From: Methylobacterium dankookense
GTDB taxonomy: Bacteria > Pseudomonadota > Alphaproteobacteria > Rhizobiales > Beijerinckiaceae
Direction: 5' to 3'
Length of the DNA: 64,000 bases
Assembly: GCF_902141855.1 (NCBI RefSeq)
Contig: NZ_CABFVH010000013.1
Coordinates: 56,462 to 120,461, forward strand
Under the pieces are notes generated by a model. The model did no database searches. It was not told the DNA's origin and saw nothing but the letters and a program-made list of their open reading frames with translations. Below are positions 1 through 9,507 of this stretch, piece by piece (position 1 is the first letter of the stretch; each line of letters begins with the position of its first letter). The position numbers were made by a program, and so were the translations under genes.

Positions 1-16
1 GGAACCGCGCGGTTCC
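1..16. repeat. 16-bp perfect palindrome at the window edge
   Basis: GGAACCGCGCGGTTCC reads the same on both strands. It lies about 65 bases downstream of the stop of the first minus-strand gene, so it could be a transcription-end hairpin or part of an element cut by the window edge. There is no T-run beside it. Confidence 0.4.
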
Positions 17-79
17 CGCCCCGCCGAGCCCTGCGGAGCGGCGGATCCGGAGAGGGAAGAGTCCGGCGTTGCCCGCGGC

Positions 80-481
80 TCAGGCGGTGCGGTCGAGCGG
101 ATGCGCGCGGGACATGGCTTCAGCCGCCTTCGCCGCGCGGGCCGCGGCCGCCTCGGCATAGGTGCGCGCCTCGACCGCCTGCGGGCTCGGCAACTGCACC
201 ATCACCGTACCTGTGCCCGGGTCGATGACTTGGAACACGATCTCCTGAGAGTCGGGCGGCCTCACGTAACGTCCGCGATACTCGGACTGCACGCCGCGCT
301 CCGCGCTGCCGGAGGCGTCACCGCGCCCGATATCGAGGGTGACGGCGGGTTCGAGGGGGTCTCGCATCCGCCCGGTGGCATCCGCCCCCGCTCGCGAGTC
401 CTGGGTCGACGTCACGGCCTCGACAGGGGCGGGCGCCCCTGTTGAACGCTCGACCGGGCGTATCCCGGCGATTTCACTCAT
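80..481 (-). CDS. FlaG-like flagellar protein (hypothetical)
   Basis: 133 residues. The N-terminal half is low-complexity and polar. The C-terminal half (about residues 65-120) has the FlaG pattern: a segment reading EIVFQVIDPGTGTVMVQLPS, followed by an alanine-rich helix. In FlaG the equivalent region is a short beta stretch with 'VID..TGEVIRQIP'. FlaG family proteins affect flagellar filament length, but the role here is unproven. The start at 481 is chosen because GGGAGA sits 6 bases upstream; an in-frame ATG at 499 lacks a good ribosome site. The closest alternative is an uncharacterised Methylobacterium protein that only resembles FlaG. The rod-like protein and PilZ genes a few kb away fit a motility or surface theme but prove nothing. 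Confidence 0.6.
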   Translation of the reverse strand: MSEIAGIRPVERSTGAPAPVEAVTSTQDSRAGADATGRMRDPLEPAVTLDIGRGDASGSAERGVQSEYRGRYVRPPDSQEIVFQVIDPGTGTVMVQLPSPQAVEARTYAEAAAARAAKAAEAMSRAHPLDRTA

Positions 482-632
482 CGCTGATCTCCCGCGCATG
501 AGGTCTGCCCGGGATCAAAGGCCGGAAGTCTTACCCAGGTCTTAAAGCCACCCGGAAACACGGGTCGACCGTAAACATACGGTTACCGGGATCACGAATT
601 TGCCCGCTAATTTCAGACTTTTGCCGGAGCCT

Positions 633-661
633 CCCGCGGCGGCTTGACGGACCGCCGCGGG
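633..661 (-). terminator. Hairpin downstream of thiC
   Basis: A 10-bp perfect GC stem (CCCGCGGCGG / CCGCCGCGGG, 9-base loop) lies 12 bases beyond the thiC stop. There is no clear U-tract, so it may be a Rho-independent terminator of the weak GC-rich kind or a 3' end-protecting hairpin. Confidence 0.5.
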
Positions 662-672
662 ATAGCTTGCCG

Positions 673-2742
<2,070 letters not shown>

Positions 2743-2851
2743 ACGGCCGCGAGCCTCGACACTTTGCACGGGCTTGTCAATGCCGCGTGGCCCGTGTGCC
2801 TGACAGCGCACGGCGGTTCGAGACCCACCGGATCTGGGTTCTGCCCTCGGC

Positions 2852-2962
2852 TCAGTAGCCAAGCAGCAGCAGCGTCACCGCCAGAAGAAAGGCGCCGCCC
2901 AGCATGATGCCGAGCGCCACATCGGTCACCCTTGCGGCGCGGTGTTCGATCTCATCGGTCAT
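2852..2962 (-). CDS. Small single-span membrane protein (36 aa)
   Basis: 36 residues: a polar, charged N-terminus (MTDEIEHRAARVTD) followed by one hydrophobic helix, roughly residues 15-35, ending LLLLGY. GGGGGAG lies 5-11 bases before the ATG, a strong ribosome site for so short a frame. It ends about 110 bases upstream of the thiC riboswitch on the same strand and could be transcribed separately. No family is recognised. The predicted location is the inner membrane with a cytoplasmic N-terminus. The main doubt is whether it is translated at all. Confidence 0.55.
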   Translation of the reverse strand: MTDEIEHRAARVTDVALGIMLGGAFLLAVTLLLLGY

Positions 2963-3073
2963 GGTGCTCCCCCATGGCGCGGCAGGAGCCATAAGCCACC
3001 CATGTTGCCCGCTGATGTCGGCGGCCTCGGATGGGATCGCCGGACCGGCGCGGCGATCCCGTATCGGATCCGC

Positions 3074-3343
3074 TCAGCGCGCCTCGCTGACGCGCCGGGT
3101 CGTGCGCTGCTCCTGCTTGTAAGCCGTGATGGCGGCCGTGCAGGCCGGCGAGAGCTTCTTCAGGTTGGCCTTGAAGCAGGCCTCGACCTCGGGGCCGCCG
3201 GGGGCGTGCTCGCTACAGAATTCCATATAGTCGCCGGTGCAGGACCGCTTCAGGGCTTCGCGCGCCGGGGATTGCTGCGCGAGGGCGGCAGCCGGAACGA
3301 GGCAGATGCCGAGGGCGAGGAACGCCGCCTTGCTCGGGGTCAT
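3074..3343 (-). CDS. Secreted cysteine-rich-repeat protein
   Basis: 89 residues. Residues 1-21 form a signal peptide with an ALAQ-type cleavage site. The mature part carries one copy of the Cys-rich repeat found in Golgi/FGFR-type 'cysteine rich repeat' domains: C-x6-FC-x(12)-EACFKAN-x4-LSPAC. The four cysteines probably form two disulfides in the periplasm. The ATG at 3343 has AGGAG 7 bases upstream; the frame is open further but the extra residues are basic and not conserved-looking. Such short proteins are common and uncharacterised in Methylobacterium and Bradyrhizobium. No partner is evident. Confidence 0.75.
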   Translation of the reverse strand: MTPSKAAFLALGICLVPAAALAQQSPAREALKRSCTGDYMEFCSEHAPGGPEVEACFKANLKKLSPACTAAITAYKQEQRTTRRVSEAR

Positions 3344-3580
3344 GAGAACTCCTGTCGTTTCCTGGATGCCCGATGGATTGGGCGTCTGGGCGGCGGCCGC
3401 TTGGACCCGAACGGTGGCGTCATATGGGCGAGGACACGGCAGGGTGACGCGCGGGGTGACGCAGCGCACGCCGTTGCTGGACGGATCGAGAGTGGGCCCA
3501 ACAAATTACACGCAAAAGCTGTCCATTTGATCGAATGCAATCGAACGGACGAACGGGCCGTTCAGGCGCCGGGAGACACG

Positions 3581-3868
3581 ATGGGGGATGACCGAGGTTT
3601 CGTGATGTCCTCTGCCATGCAGATCGCAGCCGGCGGCCTGGCCGGCGCCAATCTCCGCCTGACGGCCGCGGCCGAACAGGTCGCCCGGCTCGATGCCGGC
3701 CCCGGCGGAACCGGCAGGCCCGACGGCTCGGGCCTGCCGGAGGCCGTGATCCTCGACCTGTCGCCGACGGCGCTCGACGCGATCGGGGCCGGGACTGCCT
3801 TCGAAGCCGACACGATCGCGGCGCGTGACGCCGCTGAGACCACCCGCCTCCTCGACGTGAGGGCCTGA
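3581..3868 (+). CDS. Small protein resembling a flagellar rod-protein N-terminus
   Basis: 95 residues from the ATG at 3581 (GGGAGA 6-11 bases upstream), or 87 from the ATG at 3605. The segment MQIAAGGLAGANLRLTAAAEQVARL resembles the N-terminal helix of FlgB/FlgC-type basal-body rod proteins, where a short hydrophobic helix precedes 'A.NiAN', but the asparagine-rich signature is replaced and the rest of a rod protein is missing. It may be a degenerate or moonlighting relative. Its stop is only a few bases before a PilZ gene on the same strand, so the two are probably co-transcribed, hinting at a motility or c-di-GMP link. Confidence 0.55.
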   Translation: MGDDRGFVMSSAMQIAAGGLAGANLRLTAAAEQVARLDAGPGGTGRPDGSGLPEAVILDLSPTALDAIGAGTAFEADTIAARDAAETTRLLDVRA

Positions 3869-3872
3869 AACC

Positions 3873-4127
3873 GTGATGCAAGAACGCCGCGCCGCCGCCC
3901 GCGAGCGCCTCGACGAGAACGGGCTCATCACCGTGGATGAGCACACCTCGATACCGTGCCTGATCTACGACATGTCGGAGCGCGGCGTCCGCCTCGTCTC
4001 CCTCGAAGCGGGCACCGTGCCGGAAACCTTCCTCCTCGCCGCCGGCTGGCTCCCGGAGGTGCGCGTCTGTGAGATCGTCTGGCGCACGCATGAGGAGATC
4101 GGGGCCCGCTTCGCGGCGAATCCCTGA
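3873..4127 (+). CDS. Single-domain PilZ protein
   Basis: 84 residues. The pattern ERRAAARERL (arginine-rich start), IPCLIYDMSERGVRL (the D/NxSxxG part of PilZ) and a final CEIVWRTHEEIGARF is that of a stand-alone PilZ domain, the common c-di-GMP receptor fold. The RxxxR motif is present (R5/R6 and R10). Translation starts at a GTG at 3873 or the adjacent ATG at 3876. It follows the rod-like small protein by four bases and is followed about 100 bases on by a second PilZ gene. Confidence 0.75.
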   Translation: MMQERRAAARERLDENGLITVDEHTSIPCLIYDMSERGVRLVSLEAGTVPETFLLAAGWLPEVRVCEIVWRTHEEIGARFAANP

Positions 4128-4223
4128 CGCGCATGCGCTTCTGTCCGGTCGGTGCCGCCCTGCCACCGATAGCGCCCCGCGCCGCCTGATGTAACGTATC
4201 GCCGGTAGGAGACCGGTGATTCG

Positions 4224-4469
4224 ATGTCCGACGGCCGCAGGACAAGCCCGCGCAGCAATGCTTTCATCTTCGGCCAGCTGCATCCGGGCTCCGAGGGCGC
4301 GCCCGTCGAGTGCATGGTCTGGGACATCTCGTCCGACGGCGCGATGATCGAGGTGCCCGACCAGGACGCCGTGCCGGACCGCTTCAGCCTAACCCTCCCC
4401 GAGGACGACGCGCCGCGCAATGCGACGGTGATCTGGCGGACGGGCCGGCGCCTCGGCCTCCGCTTCTAG
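4224..4469 (+). CDS. Single-domain PilZ protein
   Basis: 81 residues with the PilZ pattern: GRRTSPRSNAF at the N-terminus, ECMVWDISSDGAMIEV (DxSxxG motif), and NATVIWRTGRRLGLRF at the end. The RxxxR motif is imperfect (RRTSPR), so binding of c-di-GMP is uncertain. GTAGGAGA lies about 10 bases before the ATG. It is a near neighbour and probable paralogue of the preceding PilZ gene. Confidence 0.7.
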   Translation: MSDGRRTSPRSNAFIFGQLHPGSEGAPVECMVWDISSDGAMIEVPDQDAVPDRFSLTLPEDDAPRNATVIWRTGRRLGLRF

Positions 4470-4577
4470 TGCGCTCTCCATCTGCCCGGATGCCGATCTG
4501 GAGAGGGAGCGCGCGACGGACCGACGACCGGCGGGCGTGCCCCGACCCGGCGTGATCGGGGCGAGGCTCCGGTGCGG

Positions 4578-5657
4578 TCAGGCCGTCTCCAGAGCGGGCC
4601 GGCGCGCCCGCGGCGCCTCGGCGATGTGAAACCAGCGCGGCCGCCGGAACAGGAATTTGAGCCAGGTCCCGCGGATCATCCGCTCGAACCCGAGCGGCAC
4701 CAGCACCGCGACCAGCGTGACCACGAGGCAGGCCAGTCCGATATCGGCGATGATGCCGGTCTTCGCGAGCAGAGTCCGGGTAGCGGCCATGGGCAGAAAG
4801 AAGCCGAGATAGATCACGATGGAGCGCGATCCGCAGACGCGGAGTGTCTCCGTGACCGGGCCGCCGGCGCGGACGAGCAGGCTCGCGCTCGCGACGATGG
4901 CGAGCGCGCCCGCGCTGCCGATGAGGAGGCCGACCACAGGCAGGCTCGCGAGCGTCGGAAAGCCGGGGAAGCCGGACGGACTCGTCGCGAGCCAGCCGTT
5001 GACCAGAGCCCAGACGGCGAGTCCCGCGAGCGCCGGGCCCGGCCGGCGGCCCGCCGCGGCCGCGAGGGCGAAGATGGGCCCGGCGAAAAGGTAGCCGCCG
5101 ACGAAATAGACGTAGCGGGCACAGAATTCCTCGACGAGGTAGGATTCCGTCGGGATCGGCACGATCTGGAGGAGCGCCGCGCCGGCCAGCAGCAGGGCGG
5201 GCGGCAGGCGGCGCAGCAGCTTCGTCACCACCGAGAACACCGCCAGCATGTAGATGAACCACAGCGTGGAGTAGGGCTCGACCAAGCCCTCGGCGAGATG
5301 TGCGAGGAAGCCCGCCGGTCCGCCGTTCTGCGCGACCTCGCCGTATTTGGCGACCGACTGGATCACCAGCCAGAGCAGGTAGAAATAGGCGAAGTGCACC
5401 ACGCGCCGGTCGGCGAACAGGCGCCAATTCCGGTCGATCACCCGCCCGAGGAACAGGCCCGAGAGCAGGAAGAAATCCGGGATGCGGAAGGGCTTGGCGA
5501 AGGTCACCACCGCGCCGAGGAAGCCCTCGCCGCCCAGTGCCTCCTCGGTGCCGAGGGTGGAGTGCATCATCACCACAAGGACGATGCAGATACCCTTGGC
5601 AGTGTCGACCCAATCGAGACGTTCCGCGTCCCGACCCTGTCCCGCGAGATCCGTCAC
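4578..5657 (-). CDS. Acyltransferase 3 family membrane protein
   Basis: 359 residues with about ten hydrophobic segments. The N-terminal segment LDWVDTAKGICIVLVVMMHS carries the family's histidine at the end of the first membrane span, and PDFFLLSGLFLGRV matches the 'FFLLSGF' signature of acyltransferase-3 (PF01757) proteins. These integral inner-membrane enzymes O-acetylate or succinylate sugars of exopolysaccharide, LPS or glucans. A GTG start at 5657 with AGGTGG upstream is used. It is convergent with the PilZ gene and has no obvious operon partner, so the substrate cannot be inferred. Confidence 0.8.
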   Translation of the reverse strand: MTDLAGQGRDAERLDWVDTAKGICIVLVVMMHSTLGTEEALGGEGFLGAVVTFAKPFRIPDFFLLSGLFLGRVIDRNWRLFADRRVVHFAYFYLLWLVIQSVAKYGEVAQNGGPAGFLAHLAEGLVEPYSTLWFIYMLAVFSVVTKLLRRLPPALLLAGAALLQIVPIPTESYLVEEFCARYVYFVGGYLFAGPIFALAAAAGRRPGPALAGLAVWALVNGWLATSPSGFPGFPTLASLPVVGLLIGSAGALAIVASASLLVRAGGPVTETLRVCGSRSIVIYLGFFLPMAATRTLLAKTGIIADIGLACLVVTLVAVLVPLGFERMIRGTWLKFLFRRPRWFHIAEAPRARRPALETA

Positions 5658-5765
5658 GATGCCACCTGTCCGCAGAAGGTCGCGGATCCTGGCACCGGAC
5701 CGGTAAAGACGCGGCTAAGCCTCGCATGCTGGTTGTATCGATCGGCATGCCACGCGCGTCGTGCC

Positions 5766-6137
5766 CTACCGCTCGCGGCGGGCGCCGCGGCGGTCTCGCG
5801 TCATCCGCGTCGCGGCATGGAAGTCGTCGGGCTTCGTGCGCACCCAGTCGAGGAACCGCGCGATCTCCGGATCCGTCCGGAGCGCCGCCACGTCGGCGAG
5901 GCGCCGGGCGATCTCAGCTTCACTGTAGCGGGCGTGGATCGCCGAGTGGCAGATCTGGTGCAACCGCACTGTGCCACGATGCGTGCCCCCTTTCAGCTTC
6001 GGCGTGAGGTGGTGCAGGCTGGAGCGCGCATGGCGCGGGATCGGCCGGTCACAGAGCGCGCAGATCTGCGGCTCGAGAGCGTGCGGCCGGTGCGCCGCCG
6101 GATCGTCATCGCGCCAACGTCGCTTCCGCCTGCCCAA
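5766..6137 (-). CDS. HNH endonuclease-fold protein
   Basis: 123 residues. An HNH/zinc-finger core is visible: C26-x2-C29, then LHHLTPKLKGG (H42, H43), then LHQICHSAIHARYS (H60, C63, H64, H68). This is the small stand-alone HNH type common in bacterial chromosomes, of unknown biological role. The TTG at 6137 is taken as start because GGAGGAG sits 8 bases upstream. The gene lies right at the edge of the AT-rich islet, which raises the possibility of a mobile origin, but its own base composition is GC-rich like the chromosome. Confidence 0.8.
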   Translation of the reverse strand: MGRRKRRWRDDDPAAHRPHALEPQICALCDRPIPRHARSSLHHLTPKLKGGTHRGTVRLHQICHSAIHARYSEAEIARRLADVAALRTDPEIARFLDWVRTKPDDFHAATRMTRDRRGARRER

Positions 6138-6259
6138 ACCGGCTCCTCCCGACCTGTCATCCCGCTGCCCGAGTGGCGGACTTTTTATTGTAGGAGACTG
6201 CTAAGGGAAGTCTTCTCATACAGGCTGGAACAGCATCACGCTGAAGGTGCACGACCGCT

Positions 6260-6505
6260 TCAATTATTATTTCCTCTTCCATTATGAAAATTTTCTTTGT
6301 CACTTTCGACGACTGGCGACAACGATTCATGTCGAGAAAATATTTTTATTTTAACCTCATAGCCAAGCTGAATTTCCAAACCGCAAGACGGGCATTTGTA
6401 GCTTGACAGCGTTCTGAACCAGCTACCCCTTTTCTCATGTTCCATCCCACATGCCGGGCATGCGTGGCGTAGAACTTCATCATATAATTCGCGCGAAAGC
6501 GGCAT
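6260..6505 (-). CDS. Small zinc-ribbon protein
   Basis: 81 residues. Two CxxC knuckles are visible (CPAC at about residues 16-19, CPSC at about 38-41) separated by 18 residues, so the N-terminal half should bind one zinc ion. The C-terminal half is charged and of unknown fold. The ATG at 6505 has AGGTG 6 bases upstream. The gene is AT-rich compared with the chromosome and lies in the islet with the Crp/Fnr regulator. No function can be named. Confidence 0.55.
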   Translation of the reverse strand: MPLSRELYDEVLRHACPACGMEHEKRGSWFRTLSSYKCPSCGLEIQLGYEVKIKIFSRHESLSPVVESDKENFHNGRGNNN

Positions 6506-6510
6506 GGCGG

Positions 6511-6824
6511 CACCTGGCTGTGCGGCGCCAACGGCCGCCTAGTATGAGGCATCGCGCGATCGTCGGTCATCAACAACTGCAAAAGATGCATCTCTCGTTT
6601 CGAAGATGCGATCGCATGTCATGCTCGATCTGCCGCAAGGAAGCAGAGCCGGCTTATCGAATAAAAATTATCGTAGAGTTGCAATTTAAACTGGCGGTTT
6701 TAGTAAGTAATATTGATTTTTACCACCCGACACAACGTCGAATTCGCCATCATCAGACCACCAAGGCGCCATAAAATAGTTTTTGTTACCGAGAAATATC
6801 TGTTTCCGCATTTGGATAAGTTCA
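6511..6824. other. AT-rich intergenic stretch
   Basis: About 310 bases between the zinc-ribbon gene and the Crp/Fnr gene. Apart from the possible short frame described separately, nothing convincing was seen: no clear hairpin and no recognisable operator. Confidence 0.5.
6686..6811 (-). CDS. Possible 41-aa protein downstream of the regulator
   Basis: An ATG 13 bases after the stop of the Crp/Fnr gene opens a 41-residue frame rich in aromatic residues (MRKQIFLGNKNYF, then APWWSDDGEFD). It has no clear ribosome site and no known relative. It is reported because its position directly behind the regulator, on the same strand and in the same AT-rich DNA, fits a translationally coupled small protein. 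It may well be chance. Confidence 0.2.
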   Translation of the reverse strand: MRKQIFLGNKNYFMAPWWSDDGEFDVVSGGKNQYYLLKPPV

Positions 6825-7634
6825 TTATTTTTCGTTTCGATTGCCTTCCTCCATAATTTGCTCGTATTTGGCTCTTGTTGCATCAGACAGTCGAGATACA
6901 TCATCGACGCCAGTCATTTTTCTTGCGTTATCTAAATTCAGATAACCGCAGTCGAACGCGGCAAATTTCCTTAATTTCTCAAGATCGAGAACTTCAATCC
7001 CTTTGTGACGAACTTTGATAAAATTCAAGTCGCGGAGTTTGCTCAATACGCGATAGACATGAATTCTTGATAGCCCCGCTGTATCAGCTAAATCAGATTG
7101 AGACAGAGGAAGTCGGAAGTTTGGCGCTTGTCCAAGCCCGAGAGCTTGCAGGCGCGTGAAAACATCACAAAGGAAATGCGCAACCTGCTTGTCAGGCGAC
7201 CGCCTCCCCACGCCGACAAGCATTTCTTGAAGAATTGCCTCATCGGTTAAAATTGACCACCACAGAGCGAGATAAATGTTCGGCCTATATGCCGCCATTT
7301 CCTTGACTTTACTGTAGCCGATATAGGCCACGGTACAGGGCGTCAAAGTCGAGATGGAATGAGGCATTCGGTTTAAAATCGACGCATGCAGATCGCATCC
7401 ATCTCCTGGAATGAGGTACGCGAGTATCGACCTGCCACCATCAGGCAATATTCTATATCTACACGCAAATCCGTCGAGAATGATGTGGGAGTATTGCGGA
7501 TGATCTCCCTCGTTTACCAAATCTACACCGCCCTTGACCCGCTCCACCATCCTTGTTGCCGTTTTCAAAACATCAATATCTACTTCATTCAGTGGCACTC
7601 GAAGCGCCAGCTTACGAATGAATGAATTTGACAT
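6825..7634 (-). CDS. Crp/Fnr-family transcription regulator
   Basis: 269 residues. Residues about 15-130 form a cyclic-nucleotide-binding-type beta barrel (VNEGDHPQYSHIILDGFACRYRILPDGGRSI). Residues about 174-207 are the Crp helix-turn-helix (LPLSQSDLADTAGLSRIHVYRVLSKL). No FNR-type N-terminal cysteine cluster is present, so it is not an oxygen-sensing FNR of the classic kind. The C-terminus is about 30 residues longer than most relatives. AGGA lies about 8 bases before the ATG. The gene is AT-rich, unlike the chromosome. Many such regulators occur in Methylobacterium; the effector is unknown. Confidence 0.85.
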   Translation of the reverse strand: MSNSFIRKLALRVPLNEVDIDVLKTATRMVERVKGGVDLVNEGDHPQYSHIILDGFACRYRILPDGGRSILAYLIPGDGCDLHASILNRMPHSISTLTPCTVAYIGYSKVKEMAAYRPNIYLALWWSILTDEAILQEMLVGVGRRSPDKQVAHFLCDVFTRLQALGLGQAPNFRLPLSQSDLADTAGLSRIHVYRVLSKLRDLNFIKVRHKGIEVLDLEKLRKFAAFDCGYLNLDNARKMTGVDDVSRLSDATRAKYEQIMEEGNRNEK

Positions 7635-7841
7635 ATCTAATTCCTAGAACAAAGCTAATTTTGCCTTTTTACACAAACACAAGGCGAGCCAAATTGCGTC
7701 CTGTCAATTCAATGGACAGTGAGCACGGCCCCTGCGCCATCTGGCAAGAGCCGCTGCCTTTCCTTCACTTCAGGCCCGGGCTTTGAGGCTTTCCCTGCTG
7801 CTGAAGCGTTTGCGATCGCATGCCGCGAAGTGAGGTAAGAC

Positions 7842-8267
7842 ATGGCCAGCGAGGTCGCGAACACGCCGCTCGGCGTCCTTCTGATCGAAGACGTGCCGGC
7901 CCAGCGGCTTGCCATGGCTCAGATGCTACGGGACGCCGCGATGCGAGTTATCGAGGTCGGCGCGGTCGAGGCGGCGACCGACGCGCTCGATGCCGATCCG
8001 GATCTCCATGTCCTGGTGGTCGATATTGAGCTTCAGGGCGAACCGCTCAGCGGGCTCACCTTCTCCAAGGCTGTCGCGGCACGCTGGCCGGACGTCGTGA
8101 TGCTGATCGTGTCCGGTCGCGGGACACCGGATGCGGACGTTCTCCCTCAGGGTGCACGCTTCGTCGCCAAGCCATTCGAGCCCGAGCCCTTCGTCGGCGC
8201 GGTACGGGATTTGGTCGCCACACGGGCGGCTGGTCGCCTCGCCCCGGATGGTTCGGAAACCGGCTGA
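7842..8267 (+). CDS. Stand-alone response regulator receiver protein
   Basis: 141 residues, a single receiver domain. The acidic pair E16-D17 (VLLIEDVPAQ), phospho-acceptor D61 (VLVVDIELQG), S91 (LIVSGRG) and K109 (VAKPFEPEPF) are all in place, so phosphorylation is expected. There is no output domain and no neighbouring histidine kinase; such single-domain CheY-like proteins are often targets of HWE-type kinases in Methylobacterium. It is probably a phospho-relay or protein-interaction switch. GTGAGGTAAGAC precedes the ATG. Confidence 0.88.
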   Translation: MASEVANTPLGVLLIEDVPAQRLAMAQMLRDAAMRVIEVGAVEAATDALDADPDLHVLVVDIELQGEPLSGLTFSKAVAARWPDVVMLIVSGRGTPDADVLPQGARFVAKPFEPEPFVGAVRDLVATRAAGRLAPDGSETG

Positions 8268-8344
8268 GCGGGCGCAATGTAGACGCGGCCCACTCTGCAA
8301 GTGCCGCAAGCGGAACGATTACCTTGGCCGTTCGTTCTGCATTC

Positions 8345-8854
8345 ATGGAACACTACCGATCGACTATCGCCGTCACGGGCATTGCCGTGCTGGGCCTTGT
8401 GGCTGCGGCAGGCATTCTGCACCCCGCCAACTTCGAGCGAGCCGCTCGGCCCGCCGCCAAGCCTGCGATGAGCGTTTCGGCTCCGACCGAGGCGACGGCG
8501 TGGGTCGATCCGCCGGCAGCCAGTCATGTCGCACGGCGCAGGTCGAGGCCACTGCCTGACGTCGCCGCCCTCATGAAGGCTGAGCCAACGACCGTGCTGC
8601 CTTCAGATGGCGTGATGGTGCAGCCGCTGCCGGCGGAGCTGACGCTGGTCGCTGCAACGTCTCGCAAGGGGGAAGGCACACATGGGCGCAAGCTGGTGCG
8701 TCGCGCCACGGCCGCGCGTCAGGTCGCGCTGAACCGTCAGAGCACGGACGTATCGGGATCTGATCCGCAGCAGAGTGAGCAAGCTCCGACGAGCGGGAAG
8801 ATCGATCCGATCGGCGACCTGATCCGCGGCCTTGGCCTCGGCAACAATAGCTAA
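8345..8854 (+). CDS. Hypothetical membrane-anchored protein
   Basis: 169 residues from the ATG at 8345; a TTG at 8324 would add seven residues. Residues about 6-28 are a single hydrophobic span (STIAVTGIAVLGLVAAAGIL). The rest is proline-, alanine- and threonine-rich and looks disordered and periplasmic, ending in a short amphipathic stretch (DPIGDLIRGLGLGNNS). No family is recognised. The weak ribosome site leaves the exact start open. Confidence 0.5.
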   Translation: MEHYRSTIAVTGIAVLGLVAAAGILHPANFERAARPAAKPAMSVSAPTEATAWVDPPAASHVARRRSRPLPDVAALMKAEPTTVLPSDGVMVQPLPAELTLVAATSRKGEGTHGRKLVRRATAARQVALNRQSTDVSGSDPQQSEQAPTSGKIDPIGDLIRGLGLGNNS

Positions 8855-9016
8855 GCGAATCCGACCTGAGCCTTGGCGCATATGGTCACGACCTGACCGA
8901 TCAATCATCCGGCAAGGTAGCGGGACATTTTTCGCGTCCAGCTTTCTCGACATCGAACGGTCTGACTGTCTCGTGCGTTTTCGGTGCCCGAATCGGAGGG
9001 CGCCGAGGAGCGTGCC

Positions 9017-9268
9017 ATGTGGAGTTGGCGAACCATGGATCGAGCGCCGCAGGACGGTCGCTGGATCATCGCCATCAATCGGCACGAGCCCGACCGGCGC
9101 GCAGTCATTCGCTGGGACCCCGACCGTTTCGGCGATGAGCGGCCTTGGCGCGTGGCGTCATGCGAGCACGGCTATCCGACGAACGCCTTCACGGACTGGA
9201 TGTCCTTTCCGGATTGCCCCGTCGGCAAGACCTCGGGCGATGAGCAACCGCGCGAGGCCATCCCATGA
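9017..9268 (+). CDS. Short conserved hypothetical protein (WRTMDRAPQDGR type)
   Basis: 83 residues. It opens with MWSWRTMDRAPQDGRWIIAI, the pattern of small proteins widespread in Rhizobiales phage-like and chromosomal contexts that begin 'W.TM..APKDG..I'; function unknown. GAGGAG lies 6 bases upstream of the ATG. Its stop overlaps the start of the next small gene by 4 bases (ATGA), so the pair is translationally coupled. Confidence 0.6.
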   Translation: MWSWRTMDRAPQDGRWIIAINRHEPDRRAVIRWDPDRFGDERPWRVASCEHGYPTNAFTDWMSFPDCPVGKTSGDEQPREAIP

Positions 9269-9465
9269 ACGGAACGTTGCAGCATCCTTTCACGCTGGCC
9301 GTGATGCCTTGCTCGAAGGATCCCAGCCGCTTCGAATGGGAGGTGCGCGAGCGAACGCATGTCCTCAGGCGATCGATGTACTCGCTGGCAAGCGAGAAGG
9401 AAGCGCGCGCTCAGGGCGAGGTAGCCTTGCAGGAGGCCGCCGAGATGTGGCGGGACAGCCGCTGA
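9265..9465 (+). CDS. Short hypothetical protein coupled to the preceding gene
   Basis: 66 residues, no membrane span, with a basic and acidic C-terminal helix (SEKEARAQGEVALQEAAEMW). It starts inside the stop codon of the upstream gene. The N-terminal half suggests a small beta sheet (FTLAVMP, RFEWEVRERTHVLRRS). No family recognised. Confidence 0.5.
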   Translation: MNGTLQHPFTLAVMPCSKDPSRFEWEVRERTHVLRRSMYSLASEKEARAQGEVALQEAAEMWRDSR

Positions 9466-9507
9466 CGCGAACAAGCCACGCGTGACCTCACGATACGGCG
9501 GGAAAGG

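Larger units (their letters stand above)
6180..7720. other. AT-rich islet, probably acquired
   Basis: Base composition drops sharply here, with long runs rich in A and T such as around 6270-6350, 6660-6720 and 7640-7690, while DNA on both sides is strongly GC-rich. It holds a zinc-ribbon protein, a Crp/Fnr-type regulator and a possible 41-residue frame, all on the minus strand. No integrase, tRNA or direct repeat was found at the edges. Confidence 0.6.
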
